A stretch of DNA of 64,000 nt from JBEIVB01 sp040374085 (GTDB lineage: Bacteria; Bacteroidota; Bacteroidia; UBA4408), in assembly GCA_040374085.1 (NCBI GenBank), contig JBEIVB010000001.1:42330-106329 (forward strand), read 5' to 3'. This document shows positions 8,608 to 16,742 of this stretch, piece after piece; the stretch's first letter is position 1, and every line of letters begins with the position of its first letter. The position numbers and the translations under genes are program-made. The notes beneath the pieces were generated by a model. It searched no databases and had not been told where the DNA came from. It was given only the letters and a program-made list of their open reading frames with translations.

Positions 8608-9282
8608 TCAGGGTTCGTACTTGTAACCTATGCCCTTTATGGTTTTAATGTAGTTTTCTCCCAGCTTTTCACGCAATTTTCGGACGTGCACGTCTATGGT
8701 GCGATCTCCTACTACCACGTCTTCTCCCCAAACCTTGTTGAGGATGGTAAGTCGGGTAAACACATGACCGGGTTTCGACATCAACAAATCGATCAATTCG
8801 AACTCTTTTTTGGGCAGCTGCAGAGGCTGGCCATCCTTAAACACCACAAACTTGGCCCGATCGGCACGCAATCCCTCATTGCTTGGCATTTCCTCTTGGC
8901 TATCCAACCGTCTCAACAAGGCCTGCAGTCGACTGATGAGAACCCTTGGCTTGATGGGCTTCGTAATGTAATCGTCGCCTCCCGATTCGAACCCGCTGAT
9001 CTGCGAATAATCCTCGCCCCTGGCGGTGAGAAAGGCAATGATAACTTTGTTGTTTCTTAACCCAACTCTAATTTCACGGGTCGTTTCCATGCCGTCCATT
9101 TCAGGCATCATCACGTCCATAAGAATCAAATGGGGATTCCAAGATCGGGTTAGAGTAATCGCCAATTTGCCATTTTCGGCGGTCTCCACTTGATACCCCT
9201 CTTTACGTAGGTTGTGCTCCAAAATTTCACGAATGTCTTCCTCATCGTCAACAATTAGGATTCGGATGTCGGCTGGATTCAT
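8608..9282 (-). CDS. OmpR/PhoB-family response regulator (orphan)
   Basis: A 224-aa regulator with a receiver domain: VDDEED at 11-16, phospho-acceptor Asp56 (LMDVMMPEMDG) and Lys108 (ITKPIKP). A winged-helix DNA-binding domain follows (about 130-224), ending IKGIGYKYEP. No sensor kinase is adjacent. It is divergent from the outer-membrane-like gene at 9331, with a shared 48-bp promoter region, so that gene is a plausible target (inference). A TACCTTCG sequence at 9302-9309 on the minus strand is one base off the -7 consensus and 19 bp from the start. Confidence 0.92.
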   Translation of the reverse strand: MNPADIRILIVDDEEDIREILEHNLRKEGYQVETAENGKLAITLTRSWNPHLILMDVMMPEMDGMETTREIRVGLRNNKVIIAFLTARGEDYSQISGFESGGDDYITKPIKPRVLISRLQALLRRLDSQEEMPSNEGLRADRAKFVVFKDGQPLQLPKKEFELIDLLMSKPGHVFTRLTILNKVWGEDVVVGDRTIDVHVRKLREKLGENYIKTIKGIGYKYEP

Positions 9283-9330
9283 GGAGTGGGATATTTTTGC
9301 ACGAAGGTATTCGCCTTAAACCATTTCTGA

Positions 9331-10269
9331 TTGAAACGCACCGTTAAGAATTCGTTATTACCGCTGTTGAGGCTCTGGTTGCTTTGCCTGATGGGCGCTC
9401 AACCCCAAACGTTAAGGGCCCAGGACGATTGGGCCTGGTGGAAAAACCGTCACCGTTGGCCGGGTGATCGTTCCCCGCTCGAGTACATTGTTCGTGCACC
9501 GGGTCGTATGGGCCCCAACGCCTTGCCCATACCAGGCATTCCCGATCCGAGTATTGGATACCGCACCCGGTGCTGGCTTGCCGGAAACTGGGCGGGAGGA
9601 AGAGGCGACCAGACCCTAAATCCAGAGATTGGCATTTATTTTCCTTTACTCAAAAACCGTTTGGCTCTGGAAGCCCGCACCAATGGGTTCGAATACTACC
9701 GAATGAGCGCCGAAACGAGGGATTTCAGAATGGCCAAAGACAGCATAGGCGAGGGATTTTCGAAATCTGAAACTTACCTAACCATCCTTGCACGGCTTTG
9801 GTCGGAATCCAATGCCAGACCGGCTTGCTCAATAACCTTCTCTGTAAAACCAACTACAGGAAAAAACCTGGAAAACGCCCGTCACATTAATGCACCGGCC
9901 TATTCATTTGCATGGTGCAGCGGTGGAAAATTGGACTGGTTGGGATTTTCAGGATGGTCGTACCGCGCTCAAATCGGGGGTATGATTTGGCAAAAAGGAG
10001 ATGATGCACAAAACGATGCATGGATTTATGGCTTGGGTGTTTCCCGGCATTGGGTCAATCTTACCGCTTCCATGTTTTGGCTCGGAATGCAGGGTTATAC
10101 CGGGTTAGGCGACCGGCCTCAGGTGCTCCGCGGAACAATCAACTATGGTTGGAAAAAATGGGAGTTGGAAACCGGTTGCCAATATGCACTCCGCGATTTT
10201 GTACCCTGGTTTGCCCAAGCAAAACTCATTTGGAAATGGGATTGGGCTGATAGAACCAATTCCTATTAA
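9331..10269 (+). CDS. Putative outer-membrane beta-barrel protein (TTG start)
   Basis: A 312-aa protein with an N-terminal signal peptide (MKRTVKNSLLPLLRLWLL..., cleavage near LRAQ). The mature part is rich in aromatic residues and alternating patterns (SYRAQIGGMIWQ, GYTGLGD, INYGWKKWELETGC), as in beta-barrel or porin-like proteins. The family is not recognised. The only start that keeps the signal peptide is TTG at 9331, directly preceded by an in-frame TGA; the next in-frame ATG would remove most of the signal. It shares a 48-bp divergent region with the response regulator at 8608-9282 and ends just before a strong bidirectional terminator. Confidence 0.65.
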   Translation: MKRTVKNSLLPLLRLWLLCLMGAQPQTLRAQDDWAWWKNRHRWPGDRSPLEYIVRAPGRMGPNALPIPGIPDPSIGYRTRCWLAGNWAGGRGDQTLNPEIGIYFPLLKNRLALEARTNGFEYYRMSAETRDFRMAKDSIGEGFSKSETYLTILARLWSESNARPACSITFSVKPTTGKNLENARHINAPAYSFAWCSGGKLDWLGFSGWSYRAQIGGMIWQKGDDAQNDAWIYGLGVSRHWVNLTASMFWLGMQGYTGLGDRPQVLRGTINYGWKKWELETGCQYALRDFVPWFAQAKLIWKWDWADRTNSY

Positions 10270-10274
10270 AAATA

Positions 10275-10308
10275 AAAAAGGCCATCATCTGGTGATGATG
10301 GCCTTTTT
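10275..10308. terminator. Strong bidirectional terminator
   Basis: A perfect 15-bp stem (10275-10289 pairs with 10294-10308) with a TGGT loop, flanked by A-run and T-run. It separates the plus-strand barrel gene from the convergent XRE gene and can serve both. Confidence 0.9.
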
Positions 10309-10324
10309 GTTTTCTAAAATGAAA

Positions 10325-10513
10325 TCAGAGAAGATCTACAATGTCCATCTTAAGAACGCGTGCAATCCGCTTTGCAGTAGAAATGCGCATGTCAACTTCC
10401 TTGGTTTCGTAGCGCTGGTAGGCCGCTTGGCTGATGCCGAGCTTTTTGCCAACTGCTTCCTGCGAAAGGCCCATTTCTATCCTTCGCTTGTAGATTTTTT
10501 TGAATGGTTTCAT
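10325..10513 (-). CDS. Small XRE-family helix-turn-helix protein
   Basis: A 62-aa single-domain protein: GLSQEAVGKKLGISQAAYQR is the HTH (residues about 15-34), then RYETKEVD and helices to VDLL. It resembles antitoxin or phage-repressor type Cro/CI domains with no partner domain. The start at 10513 (MKPFKKIYKRR) fits the domain. A longer form from 10567 would add an unrelated N-terminus. Upstream is a long AT-rich stretch with no gene; no toxin gene is adjacent. Its targets are unknown. Confidence 0.8.
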   Translation of the reverse strand: MKPFKKIYKRRIEMGLSQEAVGKKLGISQAAYQRYETKEVDMRISTAKRIARVLKMDIVDLL

Positions 10514-10885
10514 GTGATGAGGTTGTTTTTTGTTGTCGCAAAGAAAAAAAACATTTGTTATACTCAAACAACATATTTTTTAATAGACGAAAAATAGATA
10601 TTAGACTATGGTTTTTAATAATTCGTCGACGATTTAATACCAATTACACAAAAACAAAATCTTACTAATAACAACATGAAAGCAAAGTCGGAACCAATAA
10701 CTTATATATGCAGACTGATGCTTTCCAATGAGGTCTCCAATAAACTATAAATATTTAAAAATCAACAAGTTAATAGTTAGTCACAAAGAAAAAAAAACCA
10801 GAAATAGTCCATCTTTTGGTTTTATGTAAGAATAAAAGCAATGCAATAAGAAAAGCCCAAGGGCCCTACAAGTGCTTATAAAAGG
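10514..10885. other. AT-rich gap without a recognisable gene
   Basis: About 370 bases between the XRE gene and the tRNA-Met terminator. It is markedly AT-rich and A-tract rich compared with its surroundings (for example 10740-10830). I see no credible ORF. It must hold the XRE promoter; a TTTCTTTG sequence near 10540 on the minus strand is one base off the -7 consensus. A small RNA or a decayed gene cannot be excluded. Confidence 0.5.
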
Positions 10886-10913
10886 AAAAGCCCCTCCGAC
10901 AAGAGGGGCTTTT
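10886..10913 (-). terminator. Terminator of tRNA-Met
   Basis: An 11-bp perfect stem (10886-10896 with 10903-10913, core GCCCCTC/GAGGGGC) with a 6-nt loop and T-run on the minus strand, 4 bp after the tRNA 3' end. Confidence 0.85.
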
Positions 10914-10917
10914 GAAG

Positions 10918-10991
10918 TAGCGGGGACGGGAATTGAACCCGTGACCTCAGGGTTATGAATCCTGCGCTCTAACCACCTGAGCTACCCCGCC
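10918..10991 (-). tRNA. tRNA-Met (anticodon CAT), probably elongator
   Basis: A 74-nt cloverleaf on the minus strand: acceptor GGCGGGG/CCCCGCT (first pair G-U), D-arm, anticodon loop TTCATAA giving CAT, and T-arm GGGTTCAATTCCC. The anticodon stem reads CAGGA/CCCTG, leaving an A-C mismatch next to the loop. CAT could also be tRNA-Ile2 (lysidine), but overall it looks like elongator Met. CCA is not encoded. Confidence 0.9.
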
Positions 10992-11001
10992 AAAAGGCGC
11001 G

Positions 11002-11009
11002 CAAATATA
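11002..11009 (-). promoter_or_regulatory. Candidate -7 element TATATTTG for tRNA-Met
   Basis: A perfect TAnnTTTG match on the minus strand, 10 bp before the tRNA 5' end, in the short gap after the iaaA stop. Confidence 0.6.
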
Positions 11010-11025
11010 GAAGTTTTTTTTCCGC

Positions 11026-11964
11026 TTAATCACCCAGAATCGCAACCTGCTCCAACTCTCCTTCTATCCACCATCCTCTATACATCCCAGGAGTGTTGAA
11101 TACCATTATGGGAGGCCCCTCCTTCCCAATCGAAATCAGGCCCCCTTCACCTCCTTGCGCCTTCAACACCTTCATTACCACATCATGAGAAGCGGTTTCG
11201 ACATCCACTCCGGCCAATCGAACGCGCGCCGCAACCTCGTGTGCAACCACATTTCGGAGAAAAAACTCCCCGTGCCCTGTGCAGCTTACGGCTACCCAAT
11301 CGTCGGCAAAAGTTCCGGCTCCAACAACCGGGGTATCTCCTACCCTGCCGTAGCGCTTGTTGGTCATTCCTCCCGTAGAAGTGGCCGCAGCTAAGTTTCC
11401 GCTCGCATCGCGGGCAACAGCACCTACCGTGCCGAACTTCTTTTCAGAGGTATGATCGAGTTGAACCCGATCCAAAACCAGGGCCTCCTGCCATTGACGA
11501 AAACGATACGGCTCAAAAAAGTAGTCCCGGTCCACAAACGTAAACCCTCTTTGGTCAGCAAAATTTTCGGCCCCTGAACCGCAAAGCAAAACATGCTCAC
11601 TGTGCTCCAAGACTTCCTTGGCCAACAATACAGGATTCGCAATCCTTGAAACACCCGCTACAGCGCCAGCACGCCCCATAGCACCGTCCATCAAGCTGGC
11701 ATCCAGCTCGTGACCTCCTTCATGCGTAAGAACTGCGCCCCGACCGGCATTAAACATAGGAGAATCCTCCAGTACACGAACAGCCTCTACCACTGCATCC
11801 AGAGCATTTCCTCCATTCGTTAACACCCTCTTGCCAGCCTTTAGGGCAATGGAAAGAGCCTCCTCATAATAAGCTGCACGCTCTTGAGTAAGCTCTGACC
11901 TTAAAATTGTTCCGGCTCCACCATGGATGGCCAGAGCAGGAGTTGTTTCAGATTTGTTTTTCAT
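11026..11964 (-). CDS. iaaA: Isoaspartyl peptidase / L-asparaginase (Ntn hydrolase)
   Basis: A 312-aa N-terminal-nucleophile hydrolase that removes isoaspartyl residues from peptides and hydrolyses asparagine. The N-terminus has the AIHGGAGT motif (12-19). Autocleavage before Thr179 (KFGTVGAVARD) would release the beta subunit with catalytic Thr. STGGMTNKRYGRVGDTP and GAGTFAD fit the substrate loop. No signal peptide is seen, so it is probably cytoplasmic. The start MKNKSETT at 11964 is preferred; a start at 11988 is possible. It is divergent from the S24 repressor gene. Confidence 0.92.
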   Translation of the reverse strand: MKNKSETTPALAIHGGAGTILRSELTQERAAYYEEALSIALKAGKRVLTNGGNALDAVVEAVRVLEDSPMFNAGRGAVLTHEGGHELDASLMDGAMGRAGAVAGVSRIANPVLLAKEVLEHSEHVLLCGSGAENFADQRGFTFVDRDYFFEPYRFRQWQEALVLDRVQLDHTSEKKFGTVGAVARDASGNLAAATSTGGMTNKRYGRVGDTPVVGAGTFADDWVAVSCTGHGEFFLRNVVAHEVAARVRLAGVDVETASHDVVMKVLKAQGGEGGLISIGKEGPPIMVFNTPGMYRGWWIEGELEQVAILGD

Positions 11965-12022
11965 TTCGTGGACAAAGGGACAAAACACCCAACAGAAAAA
12001 AAAATTAAGTCAAAAACGAAAC

Positions 12023-12038
12023 TTGAAAAAGTTTTCAA
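12023..12038. promoter_or_regulatory. Perfect inverted repeat, candidate operator of the S24 repressor
   Basis: Seven-bp arms TTGAAAA and TTTTCAA with an AG spacer, ending 1 bp before the TATATTTG -7 element of the downstream repressor gene. This position would occlude RNA polymerase, so autoregulation is likely (inference). Confidence 0.55.
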
Positions 12039-12039
12039 C

Positions 12040-12047
12040 TATATTTG
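12040..12047 (+). promoter_or_regulatory. Candidate -7 element TATATTTG for the S24 repressor
   Basis: A perfect TAnnTTTG match ending 21 bp before the ATG at 12069, abutting the inverted repeat at 12023-12038. Confidence 0.6.
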
Positions 12048-12068
12048 CGTCATCAATCGCGAAACAAA

Positions 12069-12848
12069 ATGAAGGAAACCGACAACAACCGACTCAAAGC
12101 TTTCCGGCAATCAACCGGCCTGCAACAAGGTGAATTTGCACAACGGTTAGGACTGAAGCAGGGCTCTTACAGTGACATTGAGCGAGGGCGTAATGCCATC
12201 TCTTACCCTGTGCTGAAAAAGGCTATGCTGGAATTTGATTTGAATCCGAGTTGGCTCATTTCCGGAATCGGCGGCATGACGGTGGCAGAAGATGAAGCCC
12301 TCGAAGCTGCAAACAGAAAGCACTCAGAGATTAAGGACCCGGAAGACAACATCATTTTGGTGGAGCAGAAAGCTGCTGCAGGCTACCTTCAGGGCATTCA
12401 GCAAGACGTTGCATACGCATCTAAGCTTCCAAGTTTTCGACTCCCCGGTTTTTATGGCATTTCGTACCGTGCGTTTGAAGTAACCGGTTACTCCATGCTA
12501 CCGAGCTTAAATCCCAAAGACATTCTGGTTTGCAAGCGTTTGGAAAGCCCGGCAGATATCAAACGCGAGAAGGTATACGTGGTGGTTATGCAAGATGGGT
12601 CGATTGTTGCCAAACGCCTTCAGTACCATAAGCGCGACCACTACTTCACCGCCATTTCAGACAATGCGGAGGAATATCCTGCGTATGATTTCACAATTCA
12701 AGAGGTATTTGAAATCTGGCAGGCCGAAGCGCGCATCACCAACAAGCTCGAGACGGACGATCAACCTCAGGCCAAACTTGGTGAGCTTGAAGCACGTTTG
12801 CTCAAGCTCGAGAAAATGCTCAGACTCAACGGCATCAATAAATTGTAG
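12069..12848 (+). CDS. XRE-family repressor with S24 (LexA/CI-like) peptidase domain
   Basis: A 259-aa protein. The HTH domain (about 7-65) has GEFAQRLGLKQGSYSDIERG. The S24 domain (about 95-215) has the Ala-Gly cleavage pair in KAAAGYL (104-105), Ser142 in TGYSMLP and Lys182 in SIVAKRL, a complete Ser/Lys dyad. The C-terminus ends in a Leu-rich coiled coil (LGELEARLLKLEKMLRL). It is therefore a self-cleaving repressor of the LexA/CI kind, plausibly DNA-damage or stress responsive. No phage genes are nearby, so a host regulator is more likely than a prophage remnant. A palindromic operator candidate lies in its own promoter. Confidence 0.87.
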   Translation: MKETDNNRLKAFRQSTGLQQGEFAQRLGLKQGSYSDIERGRNAISYPVLKKAMLEFDLNPSWLISGIGGMTVAEDEALEAANRKHSEIKDPEDNIILVEQKAAAGYLQGIQQDVAYASKLPSFRLPGFYGISYRAFEVTGYSMLPSLNPKDILVCKRLESPADIKREKVYVVVMQDGSIVAKRLQYHKRDHYFTAISDNAEEYPAYDFTIQEVFEIWQAEARITNKLETDDQPQAKLGELEARLLKLEKMLRLNGINKL

Positions 12849-12891
12849 CATTGTGCTGGTTTGAGTAAATTCGCGGTTCTTTTTCGGAACC

Positions 12892-13338
12892 ATGAGCGAA
12901 TTCATACATTCCAGCAAAGCACCGGAGCCCGTTGGGCTTTATCCCCATGCGCGAAGAGTTGGAAATTTACTTTTTCTATCCGGCGTGGGGCCACGGGAGC
13001 GGGGCACAAAAAAAATACCCGGTGTAGAGCTGGATGAGCAAGGCAACATTGCGTCTTACGACATCGAAATCCAGTGCCGCAGCGTGTTCCAAAACATCCG
13101 CTACATTCTGGAAGACTCGGGAAGTCGTTGGGAAGACATCGTAGACGTAACGGTATTCCTTACCAACATGAAAGACGACTTTCCGATTTACAATCGGGTA
13201 TATGCCGAGTACTTTAAAGACAACCAGCCTTGTCGAACTACCCTCGAAATCAACTGCCTGCCAACCCCCATTGCCATTGAACTAAAGGTAATTGCCCACA
13301 TTCAAAATCCATTGACCGACTCGGCATCCCATACATGA
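12892..13338 (+). CDS. RidA/YjgF-family protein
   Basis: A 148-aa RidA-like protein; the family hydrolyses reactive enamine/imine intermediates or acts as 2-aminomuconate deaminase. Visible are LFLSGVGPRERG, the conserved NIRYILEDSGSRWEDIVDVTVFLTNM region (about 70-95), and the C-terminal Arg-containing CRTTLEINCLPTPIAIELKV motif with the substrate-binding Arg. The somewhat longer N-terminus and the ERGTKKIPG insert fit the aminomuconate-deaminase-like subgroup. Its stop overlaps the ileS start (ATGA), so it is coupled to ileS. Confidence 0.85.
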   Translation: MSEFIHSSKAPEPVGLYPHARRVGNLLFLSGVGPRERGTKKIPGVELDEQGNIASYDIEIQCRSVFQNIRYILEDSGSRWEDIVDVTVFLTNMKDDFPIYNRVYAEYFKDNQPCRTTLEINCLPTPIAIELKVIAHIQNPLTDSASHT

Positions 13339-16300
13339 AGCAATTTCCTGAATACAAATCACTGGACCTGGTAAAAATTGCCGAAGAGACCCTTCATTTT
13401 TGGAAAACCAATCGGATTTTTCAAGCCAGCATAGACAATCGCAAAGAAGCACAACCCTTTGTGTTTTACGAAGGACCACCCTCTGCGAATGGATTGCCGG
13501 GCATTCACCATGTGATGGCCCGAACCATAAAAGACATCTTCTGCCGCTACCAAACCCAACAAGGAAAGCAGGTGCAACGAAAAGCTGGCTGGGATACTCA
13601 TGGATTGCCTGTTGAACTGGGCGTAGAAAAGGCATTGGGCATCACCAAGGACGACATAGGGAAATCCATTTCCATTGCCGAATACAACGCGGCTTGCAAG
13701 AAAGATGTCATGAAATATACCGACATCTGGAACCGGCTCACCGAACAAATGGGGTACTGGGTAGACATGGATCACCCATATGTAACCTACGACCGGAACT
13801 ACATGGAGAGTGTATGGTGGTTATTGAAAAGGTTATATGAAAAAGAACTTTTATACAAGGGATACTCCATTCAACCCTACTCACCTGCAGCCGGAACCGG
13901 ACTCTCCTCACATGAGTTGAATCAACCCGGATGCTACCGAATGGTTAAAGACCAATCAGCAGTGGTTATGTTTCGCTTGCAGGAGCAGAGTCAGGCAAAG
14001 CTTAGCCAATCCCTCGGGAGTTCCCTGCCTCATCCTACCTACATTCTGGCTTGGACCACCACCCCATGGACGCTGCCCTCCAACACCGGCTTAGCGGTTG
14101 GCCCTTCCATTTCCTATGACCTGATTGAAACCCGGCATCCATTTTTTTATGAACCCATAATTCTGGTGGTTGCTACTGCCCTTACCGAGCGTTTTTTTTC
14201 GGCCAAGAATGCAGAATTGCCATGGGATTCATTCGAACCCGGACAAAAGGCCATCCCTTTCAGAAAACTCGCTACTTTAAAGGGAGAGGAGCTTATTGGA
14301 TTACGCTACGAACAACTTTTGCCCTATACTCAACCCAAAAATGGGGATCCCTTTCGAGTGGTTGGAGCCGATTTCGTAACCACCGAGGATGGCACAGGCA
14401 TTGTTCACCTTGCCCCTAGTTTTGGCGCCGACGATTTCAGAGTTGGCCAGCTGCAAAACTTGGGAAGTCTTACCTTGGTTGATCGTCAAGGTAGGTTTAC
14501 TGAAGAAATCGAGGACCCTGTATTTCCATTAAAAGGACGTTATGTAAAAGATGCCTACTTAACCGATGCAGAAAAAGCAACGGACTTTGAGATTCAAAAA
14601 AATCAGTTATCGGGGGTTATCCGTGATTTAAAACAGCACCTCAGCGCAGATGAACTTTTAGTTATAAAACTTCAGCAGGAAGGTAAGCTTTTCCGGAAGG
14701 AAAAATACGAGCACAGCTACCCGCATTGTTGGAGAACCGATAAGCCTGTTTTATACTATCCATTGGATTCTTGGTTTGTGCGCACCACTGCGGTAAAAGA
14801 GCGCATGGTGGAACTGAATAAAACGATACAATGGAAGCCCGAATCAACGGGAACAGGGAGGTTCGGCAACTGGTTGGAAAACTTGGTTGACTGGAATCTT
14901 TCACGCTCTCGTTATTGGGGAATTCCGCTGCCCATTTGGCGCACGGAAGATGGAAAAGAAGAACGCTGTATTGGTTCGGTTGAGGAATTGCGTCAGGCCT
15001 TGGCCGAAGCCCGCGCAGCCGGAATTTCTACTCCCGATGATGTTTCAGATTTACATCGACCGTTCGTTGACGATCTCGTTTTGGTTTCTCCTACTGGGAA
15101 ACCCATGAAGCGTGAACTCGACCTGATTGATGTGTGGTTCGATAGCGGGGCTATGCCCTATGCTCAGTGGCATTATCCTTTTGAACATGCAGAAGAAGTT
15201 GAAAATGGAAATGTTTTTCCTGCGGACTTCATCGCAGAAGGAGTAGATCAAACACGAGGTTGGTTTTTCACCCTGCACGCCATTGCCACCATGGTTTTCG
15301 ATCAAGTTGCATTCAAGCGTGTGGTTTCCAACGGATTGGTCCTAGACAAGTTTGGAAACAAAATGAGCAAGCGGCTGGGCAATGCTGTTGACCCCTTTGC
15401 AACGCTTGAGCGGTACGGACCGGATGCAACCCGCTGGTATATGATTACCAACGCATCCCCGTGGGACAATTTGAAATTCGATGAGCAAGGCATCGTGGAG
15501 TCTCAGCGCGGATTCTTTGGCACGTTGCACAACACCTACGCTTTTTTTGCCCTGTATGCCAACATCGATGGGTTCACGCACAAAGAGGCCTCCATTGGAG
15601 TATATGAACGTCCGGAACTCGACCAATGGATACTCAGTGAACTCAACAGCCTCATCCTCCGGGTTACGGATGCATACAACCAATATGAGCCCACCCGTGC
15701 CGGGAGAGAGATGAATCATTTTGTGGATCATTACCTGAGCAATTGGTACGTGCGCCAATCCAGGCGAAGGTTTTGGAAAGGGGAATACACCTCTGATAAA
15801 GTTGCAGCATATCAAACGCTTTATACTTGTTTAACTGTCTTGGCCAAAATGATGGCGCCCATTGCCCCATTCTATGCTGAGCGCCTTTACGGGGACTTGA
15901 ATCGGGTTTGCGGGTTGGAAGCGCCTGTTTCGGTGCACCTTACCGACTTTCCGATTACCGATACCCACCTTGTTCAACCCAATTTGGAGCGCAAAATGGA
16001 ATTGGCGCAGAATGTGTGCTCATTGGTATTTTCCATCCGAAAAAAAGAAAACATACGGGTTCGTCAGCCTCTTAATGTGTTGCGCATCCCTATCATACAT
16101 GGCACCTTCCAATCCGATCTTGAAGCCATGCGCGACATCATTTGTTCGGAAGTTAATGTGAAGCAACTCGACCTAGTTTCGCCCGATCAGGTTCAACTGG
16201 TAAAGAACTTAAAATTGAATTTCAGGACCCTTGGCAAGCGCTATGGATCTGCCATGAAGGCAATTCAAAACTATGCACTTACCCACTCTGATCTCATTAT

Positions 16301-16730
16301 TCAGGCACTGGAAACAGAGGGTGTTTTTCGTACGGTTTTGGAAAACGAGGAGGTGGAAATACAACCTTCGGATGCCGAAATCCTTCCAGTTGATTTACCC
16401 GGGTGGAAGGTGGCCAACCATGGCTCTCTCACCGTTGCCTTGGACGTTAGCATTTCAGACGATTTAAGGGCTGAGGGACTGGCCCGGGAGTTGGTCAACC
16501 GCATTCAAAAACTCAGGAAAGACAAAGGTTTTGCGGTAACTGACCGCATCAAAGTGGGGATAGAAACAGCTCCATGGGTAAAAAAGGCCCTCGAAGCCAA
16601 TTTGGATTATATTAGCGCAGAAATTTTGGCCGACCACCTTACTCTTGGTGTTCAGGAAAATCAAACTGAAAAATGTGTTGAAGTTGAACTGGAAGAGGGC
16701 CTAACTGCTCTCGTGTCGGTCGAAAAATAA
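13335..16730 (+). CDS. ileS: Isoleucyl-tRNA synthetase
   Basis: A 1131-aa class Ia synthetase. The HIGH-type motif is GIHH at 56-59, KMSKR at about 676, with a large CP1 editing domain between (TTTPWTLPSNTG near 240 and GTGIVHLAPSFGADDF near 355). The anticodon-binding domain follows. Length and features resemble the eukaryotic-like IleS type common in Bacteroidota, whose members are often mupirocin-tolerant (known of the family, not shown here). The start overlaps the RidA stop. Followed 12 bp later by the DksA-like gene. Confidence 0.95.
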   Translation: MKQFPEYKSLDLVKIAEETLHFWKTNRIFQASIDNRKEAQPFVFYEGPPSANGLPGIHHVMARTIKDIFCRYQTQQGKQVQRKAGWDTHGLPVELGVEKALGITKDDIGKSISIAEYNAACKKDVMKYTDIWNRLTEQMGYWVDMDHPYVTYDRNYMESVWWLLKRLYEKELLYKGYSIQPYSPAAGTGLSSHELNQPGCYRMVKDQSAVVMFRLQEQSQAKLSQSLGSSLPHPTYILAWTTTPWTLPSNTGLAVGPSISYDLIETRHPFFYEPIILVVATALTERFFSAKNAELPWDSFEPGQKAIPFRKLATLKGEELIGLRYEQLLPYTQPKNGDPFRVVGADFVTTEDGTGIVHLAPSFGADDFRVGQLQNLGSLTLVDRQGRFTEEIEDPVFPLKGRYVKDAYLTDAEKATDFEIQKNQLSGVIRDLKQHLSADELLVIKLQQEGKLFRKEKYEHSYPHCWRTDKPVLYYPLDSWFVRTTAVKERMVELNKTIQWKPESTGTGRFGNWLENLVDWNLSRSRYWGIPLPIWRTEDGKEERCIGSVEELRQALAEARAAGISTPDDVSDLHRPFVDDLVLVSPTGKPMKRELDLIDVWFDSGAMPYAQWHYPFEHAEEVENGNVFPADFIAEGVDQTRGWFFTLHAIATMVFDQVAFKRVVSNGLVLDKFGNKMSKRLGNAVDPFATLERYGPDATRWYMITNASPWDNLKFDEQGIVESQRGFFGTLHNTYAFFALYANIDGFTHKEASIGVYERPELDQWILSELNSLILRVTDAYNQYEPTRAGREMNHFVDHYLSNWYVRQSRRRFWKGEYTSDKVAAYQTLYTCLTVLAKMMAPIAPFYAERLYGDLNRVCGLEAPVSVHLTDFPITDTHLVQPNLERKMELAQNVCSLVFSIRKKENIRVRQPLNVLRIPIIHGTFQSDLEAMRDIICSEVNVKQLDLVSPDQVQLVKNLKLNFRTLGKRYGSAMKAIQNYALTHSDLIIQALETEGVFRTVLENEEVEIQPSDAEILPVDLPGWKVANHGSLTVALDVSISDDLRAEGLARELVNRIQKLRKDKGFAVTDRIKVGIETAPWVKKALEANLDYISAEILADHLTLGVQENQTEKCVEVELEEGLTALVSVEK

Positions 16731-16742
16731 AAGAAAAGTGAT

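Noticed and set aside
12069..12848. S24 repressor considered as a prophage marker
   Set aside because: No integrase, Cro, or phage structural genes nearby; flanking genes are housekeeping.
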